The notes under the pieces: model-generated
The model's database searches: none
Seen by the model: only the letters and a program-made list of their open reading frames with translations
Told to the model about the DNA's origin: nothing
Assembly (NCBI RefSeq): GCF_024662015.1
Contig: NZ_CP102480.1
Coordinates: 1,274,501 to 1,338,500, forward strand
Source: Nisaea acidiphila
GTDB lineage: Bacteria; Pseudomonadota; Alphaproteobacteria; Thalassobaculales; Thalassobaculaceae
Direction: 5' to 3'
Length of the DNA: 64,000 bases
Made by a program: the position numbers and the translations under genes
In this document: one piece after another, positions 18,618 through 27,965 of the stretch
Layout of the letters: the number at the start of each line of letters is the position of its first letter
Position numbering within the stretch: position 1 is the stretch's first letter

Positions 18618-19153
18618 GTCAGGAAGAACCTGGTGTCCGGATCGCGGAAAGCCTCGACCAACGGCGCATCCGGTGCGAGCAGGAGCTGGAGCGGATAGTC
18701 CCCGTCCTCCGGCAAGGGCGTCAGAACCGGTTCACCCCTGACCGGAATGCAGACAAGCAATCGCGGGGCGCCCGCTCCGGCCTCCGTCCGGTCGACAAGA
18801 AGGTAGAGCGGACCGTCTTCCGCGAGCGATGCCAGCAGACGGAGGTTGAATCCGTCCGCCGTTCGATGAGCAAGATCGCCGGAACTCGCCGCCGCGACCT
18901 CCGCGAATGTGGCAACCGCGACCCTGCGCGCCACCTGTTCCAGCATGCGGGCCGCTATCGGGTCCTGGACCGCTCGATCAAGAACGACTTGCGCTTCCGG
19001 CGTGTCTGGCACCAAGAGGCTGTGGGCCAGTTCGGATAACCCGATCCGGGGAACCGCCTCGAAGACGGCCGCACGCAGGTCCTGCGCCAGAGAAGATGCA
19101 AGAAACAGCTGCTCCTCAAGCGAAGCCCTTTCGTGCCCACCTCCCGTCGTCAT
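18614..19153 (-). CDS. unknown protein, middle gene of coupled operon
   Basis: The 179-residue soluble protein has an acidic helical N-terminal half (EEQLFLASSLAQDLRAAVFE) and a second half with beta-rich phrases (GPLYLLVDRTEAGAGAPRLL, LVCIPVRGEPVLTPL). I see no known motif. ATG 19153 overlaps the stop of the 552-residue gene (ATGA), and its own stop overlaps the start of the 362-residue gene. Such tight coupling suggests the three proteins work in fixed ratio, perhaps as a complex. Confidence 0.7.
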   Translation of the reverse strand: MTTGGGHERASLEEQLFLASSLAQDLRAAVFEAVPRIGLSELAHSLLVPDTPEAQVVLDRAVQDPIAARMLEQVARRVAVATFAEVAAASSGDLAHRTADGFNLRLLASLAEDGPLYLLVDRTEAGAGAPRLLVCIPVRGEPVLTPLPEDGDYPLQLLLAPDAPLVEAFRDPDTRFFLT

Positions 19154-20808
19154 GCCGGCTCCCTGTAGAGCGCGGAGAGTGCGGCACGGAAGCGGCGGCA
19201 ATCATCGATGAAAACCTGATCGGCCGGAATGAGATCGAAATGCCGTGTCAGCGCCCCGAGCAGGTCCTGCAGCGTTGCATTACACCTCTCGATCAAAGGA
19301 TCGCTTGCCTCCGCAGCCTCGACGGTCTCCGGATCGAAGACCAGATGCTCTTCGAAGCCGCGCCGGTTTACCTTTGCGAACGCGATCCGCGCCGAGCGAT
19401 AAAGCGCGGCTTCGGGACAGGTATCCGGGTCTCCTGTCAAAGCGCTCCCGATCAGATCCCTCGCGGCCCGGTCAGGGTGCAGGAGCACGACATTTTCCGT
19501 GTATTGCCCGTCGCCCGTGAGGCTTGCCCTGAGAGCCGGGAGCGCGTCCGGGCAGAGCGCGGCCGCGATCGACAGCGCTTCCGGCCTGCGGTTCCGGAAT
19601 AGAATATACATCAGGGCCTTACGGGTCTTGCGGAGCTGAGTTGAAATCGCGGAATAACCGGTAACCGCCGCATTGTAGGTTTCGTCGGGCTCGGCGCCGA
19701 TCAGACCGGCCGCGGCCTCCCCCATGCCGTCTCCGCCATGCCGGCGCAGCGCTTGGATGATGCGCGCCTGATGCGCGCCGAAAACTTCGGAGCGTAGAAT
19801 GGTCAAAGGCAGGAGACCGGCCGCTTCTCCGGCTTCGAGAACCGTTTCAAGCCTGGCCGCCTCGCGCTTGTTCACCGATTTCAGCCTGTCTGCGGGCGGC
19901 GCCGCGAGCTCCGCCAGGACTGCGCGCTTCTCGTCTATTGTCTCCAGCGCTTCCCGAACCTGCTCCGGATCGACCTCCCCCTGATCCCTCGCCGGCCCGA
20001 TTGGCGCCGCGCTTTCCACCGCCCGGCGGGCCGACGCTTCCTTCAGAGCCGCACGCAAACGCAGGCAGTCTAGCGCGACCGTGCGGAATCCCCTGAAATC
20101 GCCAACGGCGCCATGCTCCTTGCAGCGCTGCTCCCAGAAAGCGAGCACCGTCCGGTCATCGACATCCTCGGCAATGGGCCGCTGCCCCGTCCGTTCCGAG
20201 ATGAAGCCGCAAATTGCATTGAACTTGCGTTCATATTGCTGGGACGGCAGATGCCCTTTCAGGAACTCGTAGAGCTTCCGGGAGAGCGCATTCGCAAGCT
20301 CCTGAGCCCCGGAATGATCCCTCGGCCCAGCGAGATAGGACGATATCTCGCCATCGACGACATCGAAGCCGAGCGACGTAACGCAGAAATCGAGCAAAGC
20401 CGCCAGAAACGGAATACGGCTGTAGCTGATGCGAAATTCCGGCCGCATATTGAGCAGGACCAGTTCTCCGGCCTCTGCCCTGACATCGTCTCCCGTGGCC
20501 GGAGAGGCCAGTGCTGACGCTTTGAAGGCGGAAGCCGTCGCTGCGCGCACCCCCCAGAGAAACCCGACATAGCTGCCCCGACCGGCAATCCGGTCCGCCG
20601 CGCCAATGAGAAAGGCAAGTTCCAGAAGCGGACGTCCATAAGCCCGGGCGGCGATGGTCTGCACCAGAGAGCGGCAAGCCCGCGCCCCGTATCTTCGTCC
20701 GCCCTCCGCGGAGGTTTCAACCACGGCGGCGAGCGCGGAGGCCAACTCCCCGCTTATTTCCGTTCTGAGCCCGAATGCGCTTCCCTGTTCCAACTCACCT
20801 CCGGACAT
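19150..20808 (-). CDS. unknown 552-residue helical protein, first gene of operon
   Basis: I do not recognise it. The protein lacks a signal peptide and is mostly alpha-helical, with mixed hydrophobic patches (LLELAFLIGAADRIAG, IPFLAALLDFCVTSLGFDVV) that look like buried helices rather than membrane spans. A charged linker near residues 265-330 (DPEQVREALETIDEKRAVL) precedes a second helical part. ATG 20808 is used; GTG 20811 is next to it. The 91-bp upstream gap has AT-rich promoter-like DNA (TAATAATATATT read on the minus strand), so the operon probably starts here. Confidence 0.7.
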   Translation of the reverse strand: MSGGELEQGSAFGLRTEISGELASALAAVVETSAEGGRRYGARACRSLVQTIAARAYGRPLLELAFLIGAADRIAGRGSYVGFLWGVRAATASAFKASALASPATGDDVRAEAGELVLLNMRPEFRISYSRIPFLAALLDFCVTSLGFDVVDGEISSYLAGPRDHSGAQELANALSRKLYEFLKGHLPSQQYERKFNAICGFISERTGQRPIAEDVDDRTVLAFWEQRCKEHGAVGDFRGFRTVALDCLRLRAALKEASARRAVESAAPIGPARDQGEVDPEQVREALETIDEKRAVLAELAAPPADRLKSVNKREAARLETVLEAGEAAGLLPLTILRSEVFGAHQARIIQALRRHGGDGMGEAAAGLIGAEPDETYNAAVTGYSAISTQLRKTRKALMYILFRNRRPEALSIAAALCPDALPALRASLTGDGQYTENVVLLHPDRAARDLIGSALTGDPDTCPEAALYRSARIAFAKVNRRGFEEHLVFDPETVEAAEASDPLIERCNATLQDLLGALTRHFDLIPADQVFIDDCRRFRAALSALYREPA

Positions 20809-20819
20809 CACCCTTTGAT

Positions 20820-20850
20820 GAATATATTATTATTTTTTCATGCTTTACGT
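20820..20850 (-). promoter_or_regulatory. AT-rich promoter-like segment of unknown operon
   Basis: On the minus strand, just upstream of the 552-residue gene, the sequence runs AAAAAATAATAATATATTC, the only such AT-rich run in this neighbourhood. It could contain a -10 element close to the start codon. No confident -35 box is assigned. Confidence 0.3.
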
Positions 20851-20900
20851 GTTCATCTTCGGTGATTTGATCGCGTCCCGCAACGGCTCTCTGGCCCGGG

Positions 20901-21734
20901 CTAGTCCGGAGACCGGTACTCCGCGGTGACGCTGACTTTTCCGGGGGCCGACGTGATGGCAACCGGCGAGCTTACCGCATCGAGATCCGCGACGATGGCT
21001 TCCAGAAGGCTGGCGATATGATCCGCGCCGAGCACCGTGCCGACACGCATTTCCACCCGGCCCGCTCCCTCGAGGCGGACCGGAAATACCGGCGCGGGGA
21101 CACCACCGGTCTCGACCGACAGGATATCCGCAACGCTGAGAACCCTGTCGAGCGGGAAGCCGGAAAACGAGACCAATACTTTCCTACCTTCCTCCCAGAT
21201 CCTGACTGTCTCTGAGGTGTTCCGCTCCGCCGAGATCTCATATGGGACGATGTGAGTCTCCACATCCGCGATCCAGGACGCCTTCGCAAGCCTGCGGAAA
21301 AACAGGTCGACCTGCGGTGCGTTGTCCGGCACCAGCGCGCGTGCAATCGGCGCGAGACCGCCCAGGTCCGGCACGGCACCGGCCACGACCAACACGATCA
21401 GCGCCTCACGGTCGACGGATTTTCCGCTGCGGGGAACCGCGAAGTAGCCTGAACTTCCACCGACCCAGAATCGGCGCTCCGGTCCCGAACGGACACGGAG
21501 CACCGGGCCGTCTTTCAGATCCAGGGCCACCACCCGTCCGGCGCCGGTTCGCACATAAACGGCAGCGGTCCGGTCCACCGGCCAGGGCGCAAAATGCAGT
21601 TCGGGTACCGCGCCCGTATTGAGCCGCGCATTGGCCAGATATACCCAGTGCCCCGTCTCACCGGCACTCGCAAGGGCACTCCATGCGAGCCCCAAAACCA
21701 CAAACGACAACCGAGAAAACGGGTGCCACCACAT
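20901..21734 (-). CDS. unknown exported protein
   Basis: The 277-residue protein has a good signal peptide (RLSFVVLGLAWSALASAGE, cleavage near ASA-GE), so the mature protein is periplasmic. It has beta-rich phrases (GHWVYLANARLNTG, TAAVYVRTGAGRVVALDL) and no motif that I know. ATG 21734 lies 4 nt after the agmatinase stop, and its likely ribosome site is inside the agmatinase end, so it is probably read with that gene. The 92-nt gap to the 552-residue gene downstream allows a separate promoter there. It may belong to the same cell-envelope unit. Confidence 0.7.
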   Translation of the reverse strand: MWWHPFSRLSFVVLGLAWSALASAGETGHWVYLANARLNTGAVPELHFAPWPVDRTAAVYVRTGAGRVVALDLKDGPVLRVRSGPERRFWVGGSSGYFAVPRSGKSVDREALIVLVVAGAVPDLGGLAPIARALVPDNAPQVDLFFRRLAKASWIADVETHIVPYEISAERNTSETVRIWEEGRKVLVSFSGFPLDRVLSVADILSVETGGVPAPVFPVRLEGAGRVEMRVGTVLGADHIASLLEAIVADLDAVSSPVAITSAPGKVSVTAEYRSPD

Positions 21735-21738
21735 TGGC

Positions 21739-22695
21739 TCAGCCCTTTCGGGCGGCGACCGCTTCGGCGAGGATGCAGAGAAGCTCGAACATGATCGTCG
21801 CACCGGTGAGAGCGGTGATGCCGCTCGGGTCGAAAGGCGGGGCGACCTCGACGATGTCGGCGCCGACAAGGTTCACCCCGCTCATGCCGCGGACCAGAAG
21901 CTGCGCCTCCAGCGCGGTGAAGCCCCCGATTTCCGGCGTTCCCGTACCTGGCGCATAGGCCGGGTCGATCCCGTCGATATCGAAGGTGAAATAGGTCGGC
22001 CCGTCGCCGACCACCCGGCGCGCCTCCGCGATCACCGCGTCGAGCCCCATCTCGTGCGCCTCGTGCATCTGGATGACCCGCATCCCGTGCTCATAGCTGA
22101 AGGCCCACTGATCCCGACCGTTGATACCGCCGCGGATGCCGATCTGCACGCAGCGCTTCGGGTCCAGTACGCCCTCATCCACCGCACGAGAGAAAGGCGA
22201 GCCGTGATGGAAACGCGAGCCGAGATAATCGTCGCCGGTATCGCAATGGGCATCGATCTGGATCAGCCCGACCGGCCGATCGCGTCCGAGCACACGCAGG
22301 ATCGGCAGCGTGATCGAATGATCGCCGCCGGCGCTGAGAGGAACGGCGCCGGTCGCCGCCAATTTTTCATACCATGCCTGTATCTGCTCGTGCGCCTGCT
22401 CGAGCTGGAACGGCCTTTCGACGACCGCATCGCCCACATCCGCGATATCGCAGAGCTCATAGGGCGAGACACCGGTCGCCTGGTTGATGGTCCGCATCAG
22501 GCTGCTTTGATTGCGGATCTCCCGCGGACCGTGACGGGCGCCGGGACGGTTGGTGACGCCACCGTCATAAGGCACTCCGATCAATGCGATGTCGAGACCG
22601 GCGGCGCTTTCCCGGTAGGGCATGCGCATGAAGGTCGGCACTCCTGTATATCGCGGCGCCTGCATCGCCTTCAGGTCCTGCTCCGACATGCCCAT
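21739..22695 (-). CDS. agmatinase/guanidinobutyrase-type ureohydrolase
   Basis: The 318-residue binuclear manganese enzyme carries the ureohydrolase motifs GGDHS, IDAHCDTGDD and TFDIDGIDPAYAPGTGTPE. These enzymes release urea from guanidino compounds such as agmatine or guanidinobutyrate. The detailed loops (RFHHGSPFSRAVDEG) look like the guanidinobutyrase/agmatinase branch; the substrate is not certain. ATG 22695 is preceded by GGAGGAGAG. It is divergent from a serine hydrolase gene. Agmatine would link it to polyamines, as does the ornithine-type decarboxylase at 32349. Confidence 0.9.
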   Translation of the reverse strand: MGMSEQDLKAMQAPRYTGVPTFMRMPYRESAAGLDIALIGVPYDGGVTNRPGARHGPREIRNQSSLMRTINQATGVSPYELCDIADVGDAVVERPFQLEQAHEQIQAWYEKLAATGAVPLSAGGDHSITLPILRVLGRDRPVGLIQIDAHCDTGDDYLGSRFHHGSPFSRAVDEGVLDPKRCVQIGIRGGINGRDQWAFSYEHGMRVIQMHEAHEMGLDAVIAEARRVVGDGPTYFTFDIDGIDPAYAPGTGTPEIGGFTALEAQLLVRGMSGVNLVGADIVEVAPPFDPSGITALTGATIMFELLCILAEAVAARKG

Positions 22696-22819
22696 CGTTC
22701 TCTCCTCCGGCTGCTTTCGTTCCAGTCTGCGATTGCGCCTGATCGGAATGCAAGTCTGGACCGCTTCTCCGGAGCGGCGCTACTGTCGCGCCTCCCGCCG
22801 CGCTAGCTCAGAGATCGAG

Positions 22820-23938
22820 ATGACACAGTATTTTCCCGCCTCCAGCACTTCCTGGGATCGTATCGACCCGCGCGATGCCGGCTTCGACGCCGACGGTCTG
22901 AAAGCCGCGAGCGACTTTGCGGTCGCCAATGAATCCCAAATGGACCGTGACGTGCGCAAGGCTCTCGACAACGATCTTTTCGGGGAACCGGAAGGGCTGC
23001 GCGACGTCATCGGCATCACCCGGCCGCGCGAGGATCCGCACGGACTGATCGTCCGCGGCGGAAAGATCGTGCACGAATGGGGCGACACACAGCGCCCGGA
23101 CATCACGTTCAGCATCGCCAAGAGCTATCTCTCGCTCTGCGCCGGCCTCGCACTGGACGAAGGCCTGATCCCGAGCTTCGACCGTCCCGTCGCAGAACTG
23201 GTCGACGATGGCGGCTTCGATAGCGACCAGAACAGGGAGATCACCTGGGCGCAGTTGCTGCAACAGACCAGCGAATGGGAAGGCACACTGTGGAGCAAGC
23301 CGGACTGGATCGACCACAACCGCGATCTCGACGCCTCGGCCGGCGAAGGCACCATGAAGGGCAAGGCCCGCGACATGCAGGCGCCGGGTACCTTCTGGGA
23401 ATATAACGACGTCCGCGTGAACCGCCTCGCGCTGGCCCTGCTCCGGGTCTGGAAGCGTCCGCTGCCGGAGGTTCTCAAGGAAAAGATCATGGCCCCGATC
23501 GGCGCCTCGTCCGATTGGGAATGGCACGGCTACGAGAATTCCTGGGTCGAGATCGACGGCAAACGCATCCAGTCCGTCTCCGGCGGTTCGCACTGGGGCG
23601 GCGGCATGTTCATCAGCTCCCGCGACCAGGCGCTCACCGGCCTGATGATGGCGCGCGGCGGCACCTGGAGCGGCAAGCGGTTGGTCTCGAAAGCTTATAT
23701 CGAGGCCGCGACAACGCCCTGTCCGATCAATGACGATTACGGCTATCTCTGGTGGCTGAACGGCGCCGGCGGCAGTGCGCCCTCCGCCCCACGCTCCAGC
23801 TATTTCGCCAAAGGGAAGGGCTCGAACGTCATCTGGATCGACCCGGAACTCGACCTGGTCGCCGTCGTGCGCTGGATCGAACGCGATGCGTTCGACGGCT
23901 TCTGCGGCAAGGTGATGGAAGCCTTCAGAGAAGCGTAA
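22820..23938 (+). CDS. serine hydrolase, beta-lactamase/esterase class C family
   Basis: The 372-residue protein shows the class C serine-hydrolase motifs: the nucleophile in FSIAKSYLS (S-x-x-K), the second motif WEYNDVRVN (Y-x-N type) and a late SGGSHWGGG. It has no clear signal peptide, so it may be cytoplasmic. Such proteins are often esterases or peptidases and not antibiotic-destroying enzymes. ATG 22820 is used; an in-frame ATG at 22622 lies inside the divergent agmatinase-type gene and is rejected. The natural substrate is unknown. Confidence 0.85.
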   Translation: MTQYFPASSTSWDRIDPRDAGFDADGLKAASDFAVANESQMDRDVRKALDNDLFGEPEGLRDVIGITRPREDPHGLIVRGGKIVHEWGDTQRPDITFSIAKSYLSLCAGLALDEGLIPSFDRPVAELVDDGGFDSDQNREITWAQLLQQTSEWEGTLWSKPDWIDHNRDLDASAGEGTMKGKARDMQAPGTFWEYNDVRVNRLALALLRVWKRPLPEVLKEKIMAPIGASSDWEWHGYENSWVEIDGKRIQSVSGGSHWGGGMFISSRDQALTGLMMARGGTWSGKRLVSKAYIEAATTPCPINDDYGYLWWLNGAGGSAPSAPRSSYFAKGKGSNVIWIDPELDLVAVVRWIERDAFDGFCGKVMEAFREA

Positions 23939-24033
23939 GCAATTTCTTAACATTAACCGAGGATTGTTAAGCGACCGGTCGAGTGACCGGAGCGCGGAAC
24001 CTGCTCGCGCAAAGGACAACAGAAGGGCATCGA

Positions 24034-26361
24034 ATGCGCGGACGTATCCTCAGGTTCGCATTCCTTCTGCTGGCGGCAATTGCCGCGACGGCAGCGCTCG
24101 GCCCTGCCCGCGCGGAGGCCATGCTCGCCGATAAGCGGGTCCTGTTTGTCAGCTCCTATCACCTAGGATTTCATAGCGTCCCCAAGCAGATAGAGGGAAT
24201 TCGCGCAGGCTTCGAAGAGTTCCTTCAGGGAGGGACACAGCCACTTATCGATGTGGAGTTCATGGACACCAAACGCCTTGGCTCCGCCATTTACGGCCGG
24301 GTGTTCAAGGAAAGCCTGCAAGCGAAACTCGACGCCGTCGAACCTTACGATCTCGTCATCATCGGTGACGACAATGCGCTGGATTTCGCCATTCAGGAAC
24401 GGGACGGCCTGTTCAAGGGGCTGCCGATCGTCTTTCACAGCGTGAACAATGTCGAGAAGGCGAAGTCCCTGGACGGCGATCCGCAATTCACGGGTGTTGT
24501 CGAGATCCTGTCCCTGTCCGATACGGTTCGCCTGATCAAGGACCTGATACCGTCGTCGAAACGGCTCTATGTCATCGGCGACGCGACTCCTACAGGCCGC
24601 CTGAATCTTGTCCAGATGGAGAAGATCCCAAGCACGGACATGCCATTCGAGATCGTGCCCCTTTCGCTCGAAAGCATGACCCACGAAGACCTCGCGCTTG
24701 CACTCGGGGTTCTGGAGCCGGACCAGCCCGTGCTCCTGCTCTCCGCCTTCCGGGATTATACCGGTCGCTCCCGGTCGCGTTCCCAGGTCTTCGACATGAT
24801 CAACGCGAACCTGAGGGCGCCGTTCTTTCACCCGATGCCGTTCGTTCCGGGGGACGGTCCGGCCGGCGGGCGTGTTGTCAGCCATTACGAACAGGGCAGG
24901 GCATCCGCGGGCATGGCAGCCCGAATCCTCACAGGAACGCCCATAAGCGAGATCGCGGTACAGATCGAGAGCCCGAACGTCACCTATGTCGACATGGAAG
25001 CCGTCAGGAAGTTCGGCCTGAACAGCGACGGAATTCCGAAAGGCTCGAGACGCTTCAACGACGTCACGAAGATTGCAGGGCTCGACGTTCAGGTCATCTG
25101 GATCGGCGCGCTGTTCATTCTGTTCCAGAGCGCGCTTATCGCGATGCTGGTCGTCAACCACCTCTACCGCAGGCGGGCACGCATCGCCTTGAAACAGAGC
25201 GAGCGCCGGTTCCGCGACATCGCGGCAATCTCGTCGGACTGGTTCTGGGAGTCGGACGAGAACATGCGTCTGACCGAACTGTCGGACCGCTTCGAGGCCG
25301 TGACCGGAGACACGGCCGCCTCGCGCCTCGGGACCTCTCATCTCGACTATCAGGATCTCGACTGGAACGTTTCGAACGCCACCGACTGGGAGAACCATCG
25401 CGCGCAGCTCGAGGCACGTGCCCCGTTCCGGAACTTCGAATATGCGCGTATCGGGTCCGGCGGGGAGCGGCGCTACGAGCGCATCAGCGGCACGCCGATT
25501 TTCGATGACGGTGTCCTGACCGGCTATCGCGGCATCGGCTCGGACGTTACGGAAGAGTATGAGCGCCGGAACCAGTTGCTCCGGGCGATCAACGAAGCGG
25601 ATCTCGCCAACCGGACCAAGAGTGCGTTCCTCGCGAACATGAGCCACGAGCTCCGCACTCCGCTCAATGCGATCATCGGCTTCTCCGAAATTCTCACCGG
25701 CCAGTTGTTCGGCAAGATGGAGAACGAGCGCTATCTCGATTACGCCAACGACATCAACGAGACCGGAAAGCATCTTCTTACGGTCCTGAACGACCTGCTG
25801 GACATTTCCCGGATCGAGGCGGGCTTCGTAAAACTGGACGAAAGCGTGATCGATATCCGCCAGATGCTGCGCTCCTGCGCCCGCATGCTCGGCGACCGGG
25901 TCACCGAAGCCAATCTCAGCCTGACCCTCGACATCCAGGAAGACCTGCCGGCGCTTTACGGGGACGAGACCCGGCTTCGTCAGGTCCTGATCAACCTGCT
26001 GATCAACTCCGTGAAATTCACCCCGTCCGGCGGCGAAATCACGATGCGCGCGGCCCTTGCAGGGAAAGGCGGGATCGACATTGAGGTGATGGACACCGGT
26101 GTCGGAATCTCGCAGCAGGACATTCAGCGGGTGATGGAGCCATTCCAACAGGCCGAGCAGGCCCTGTCGCGCCGCTATGGCGGCGTCGGGCTCGGCCTGT
26201 CCCTCGCCCGCAATCTCACCGAGCTCCACGGCGGCGAAATCACGGTGGAAAGCGAACAGGGATCCTGGACCCGCGTCCGCATTCACCTCCCTGCCGAGCG
26301 GGTTCGCGCTTACCCAGAACGGGAAAACGACGACAGTCTCAGCGACGCCGCGGCGTTATAA
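24034..26361 (+). CDS. hybrid sensor: ABC-binding-like domain, PAS, histidine kinase
   Basis: The 775-residue protein has a signal peptide (about 1-28). A periplasmic domain like ABC substrate-binding sensors (about 32-335: VLFVSSYHLGFHSVPKQIEG) is followed by a membrane helix near residues 358-380 (IWIGALFILFQSALIAML). A PAS domain (DWFWESDENMRLTELSDRF) and a HisKA/HATPase kinase follow. The phospho-accepting His is in SHELRTPLNAI at residue 538. ATP-binding motifs are DTGVGISQQD and GGVGLGLSLARN. It has no receiver domain and no response regulator lies next to it, so the partner is elsewhere. Confidence 0.92.
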   Translation: MRGRILRFAFLLLAAIAATAALGPARAEAMLADKRVLFVSSYHLGFHSVPKQIEGIRAGFEEFLQGGTQPLIDVEFMDTKRLGSAIYGRVFKESLQAKLDAVEPYDLVIIGDDNALDFAIQERDGLFKGLPIVFHSVNNVEKAKSLDGDPQFTGVVEILSLSDTVRLIKDLIPSSKRLYVIGDATPTGRLNLVQMEKIPSTDMPFEIVPLSLESMTHEDLALALGVLEPDQPVLLLSAFRDYTGRSRSRSQVFDMINANLRAPFFHPMPFVPGDGPAGGRVVSHYEQGRASAGMAARILTGTPISEIAVQIESPNVTYVDMEAVRKFGLNSDGIPKGSRRFNDVTKIAGLDVQVIWIGALFILFQSALIAMLVVNHLYRRRARIALKQSERRFRDIAAISSDWFWESDENMRLTELSDRFEAVTGDTAASRLGTSHLDYQDLDWNVSNATDWENHRAQLEARAPFRNFEYARIGSGGERRYERISGTPIFDDGVLTGYRGIGSDVTEEYERRNQLLRAINEADLANRTKSAFLANMSHELRTPLNAIIGFSEILTGQLFGKMENERYLDYANDINETGKHLLTVLNDLLDISRIEAGFVKLDESVIDIRQMLRSCARMLGDRVTEANLSLTLDIQEDLPALYGDETRLRQVLINLLINSVKFTPSGGEITMRAALAGKGGIDIEVMDTGVGISQQDIQRVMEPFQQAEQALSRRYGGVGLGLSLARNLTELHGGEITVESEQGSWTRVRIHLPAERVRAYPERENDDSLSDAAAL

Positions 26362-26370
26362 GCCCGTCGC

Positions 26371-27774
26371 TCAGACCCTGACGATCTTGCCGGGGTTCAT
26401 GATGTTGTTCGGGTCGATTGCCTGCTTGACCGAACGCATCAGGTTGAGCGCCGCTCCGTGCTCCTCTTCGAGATAGGGCATCTTCCCGTAGCCGACGCCG
26501 TGCTCGCCGGTACAGGTGCCGTCCATCGCCAGGGCGCGTCGCACCATGCGCTCGCTATGCGCCTTCGCCCGGCCCATCTCGTCCGGATTGTCCAGGTCAA
26601 TGATATAGACGAGGTGGAAATTGCCGTCACCGACATGTCCCACCAGTGGCGCGTAGAGGCCGGTCTCTTCCAGATCTTTCTTGGTCTCGAGAATGCACTC
26701 GGCAAGCCGCGAGACCGGAACGCAAACGTCGGTCGGCCAGCCTTGCGCGCCCGGACGCTGGGCGAGCGCGGCGTAATAGGCGTCATGTCGCGCCTGCCAG
26801 AGTACGTTGCGATCCTCGGTCCGGGTTGCCCATTGGAAAGAAGAGCCGCCAAATTCCGCGGCGATCGCCTCGACCGTTTCGGCCTGTTCTTTCACCCCGG
26901 CTTCGCTGCCGTGAAACTCGAAGAAGATGGTCGGCTTCGCCTCGTAGCCTTCAAGTTTCGAATAATCGATGCAGGCCCCCATCTGCACTTCGTCGAGCAA
27001 CTCCATGCGCGCCACCGGCACACCCGCGTGGATCGTGGTGATCACCGAGTCGACCGCGCCTTCCAAGTCCTCGAACTGGCAGACCGCGGACGAAATTGCT
27101 TCCGGAATACCGTAAACCTTCAGCGTGATCTCGGTAATGATGCCGAGCGTTCCTTCGGAGCCGACAAAAAGCCGCGTCAGATCATAGCCGGCCGAGCTCT
27201 TACGGGCGCGCCGGGAGGTGCGGATCACCTCGCCTGTCGGCGTGACGACGCGGAGCGACAGCACGTTCTCGCGCATGGTCCCGTAGCGCACCGCGTTGGT
27301 GCCCGAGGCACGGGTCGCGGTCATGCCGCCGATCGACGCGTCGGCGCCTGGATCGATCGGGAAGAACAGACCTGTATCGCGCAGATGCTCGTTCAGCTGC
27401 TTGCGGGTGACGCCCGGCTGCACGACGACGTCGAGGTCCTCGGCATTGACGGAAAGAATGCGGTCCATCAGCGAGGTATCGATCGTCACCCCGCCTTTCA
27501 TCGCCGCGACATGCCCTTCCAGCGAGGTTCCGGTGCCGAACGGGATGACCGGGAAACCGAGCCGGTTGCACACGGTGACGGCCTGGGCGATCTCGTCTTC
27601 GGTCTCGGCGAACACGACAGCGTCCGGGGCCATGGGCGTATGATAGCTCTCGTCCTTGCCGTGCTGCTCGCGCACCGCCTCGGCGGTCGTGAAACGGTCT
27701 CCGAAAATCTGCTTCAACGCATCGAGCGCCGCCCCGCGGGTCTTCTCATCCACGCGATCTGCCTTCACATCCAT
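26371..27774 (-). CDS. FAD-binding D-2-hydroxyacid dehydrogenase/oxidase (GlcD/DLD type)
   Basis: The 467-residue flavoprotein has the FAD-binding PCMH domain (PFGTGTSLEGHVAAMKGGVT, SIGGMTATRASGTNA) and the C-terminal FAD oxidase domain (LVGHVGDGNFHLVY). The family includes D-lactate and glycolate oxidases; similar proteins oxidise D-lactate with cytochrome c or quinone. ATG 27774 follows GGAGG at normal distance; an in-frame ATG at 27933 is rejected. No partner subunits (glcE, glcF) are adjacent, so a single-subunit D-lactate type enzyme is more likely. Confidence 0.9.
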   Translation of the reverse strand: MDVKADRVDEKTRGAALDALKQIFGDRFTTAEAVREQHGKDESYHTPMAPDAVVFAETEDEIAQAVTVCNRLGFPVIPFGTGTSLEGHVAAMKGGVTIDTSLMDRILSVNAEDLDVVVQPGVTRKQLNEHLRDTGLFFPIDPGADASIGGMTATRASGTNAVRYGTMRENVLSLRVVTPTGEVIRTSRRARKSSAGYDLTRLFVGSEGTLGIITEITLKVYGIPEAISSAVCQFEDLEGAVDSVITTIHAGVPVARMELLDEVQMGACIDYSKLEGYEAKPTIFFEFHGSEAGVKEQAETVEAIAAEFGGSSFQWATRTEDRNVLWQARHDAYYAALAQRPGAQGWPTDVCVPVSRLAECILETKKDLEETGLYAPLVGHVGDGNFHLVYIIDLDNPDEMGRAKAHSERMVRRALAMDGTCTGEHGVGYGKMPYLEEEHGAALNLMRSVKQAIDPNNIMNPGKIVRV

Positions 27775-27965
27775 CTTGGCGGCCTCCGTATTCGACTGGA
27801 TTCTTTGGCGTTGCCGGCAACCTACTCCCGCTTGACGCACGCCAGCAAGAGGCCGTCGCCACAGCAAGGCTGGCCTCCACGACTGGCTGTTGACGGAAAG
27901 GGCCTCAGCCGACATGTTCCACCTGTGTTCCAATTTCGCACTGTCTTGGCAACCGAGCGTCGAAC

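Noticed and set aside
24163-26286. 707-codon antisense frame over the sensor kinase
   Set aside because: The kinase domains are unmistakable on the other strand and the antisense protein has no recognisable features.
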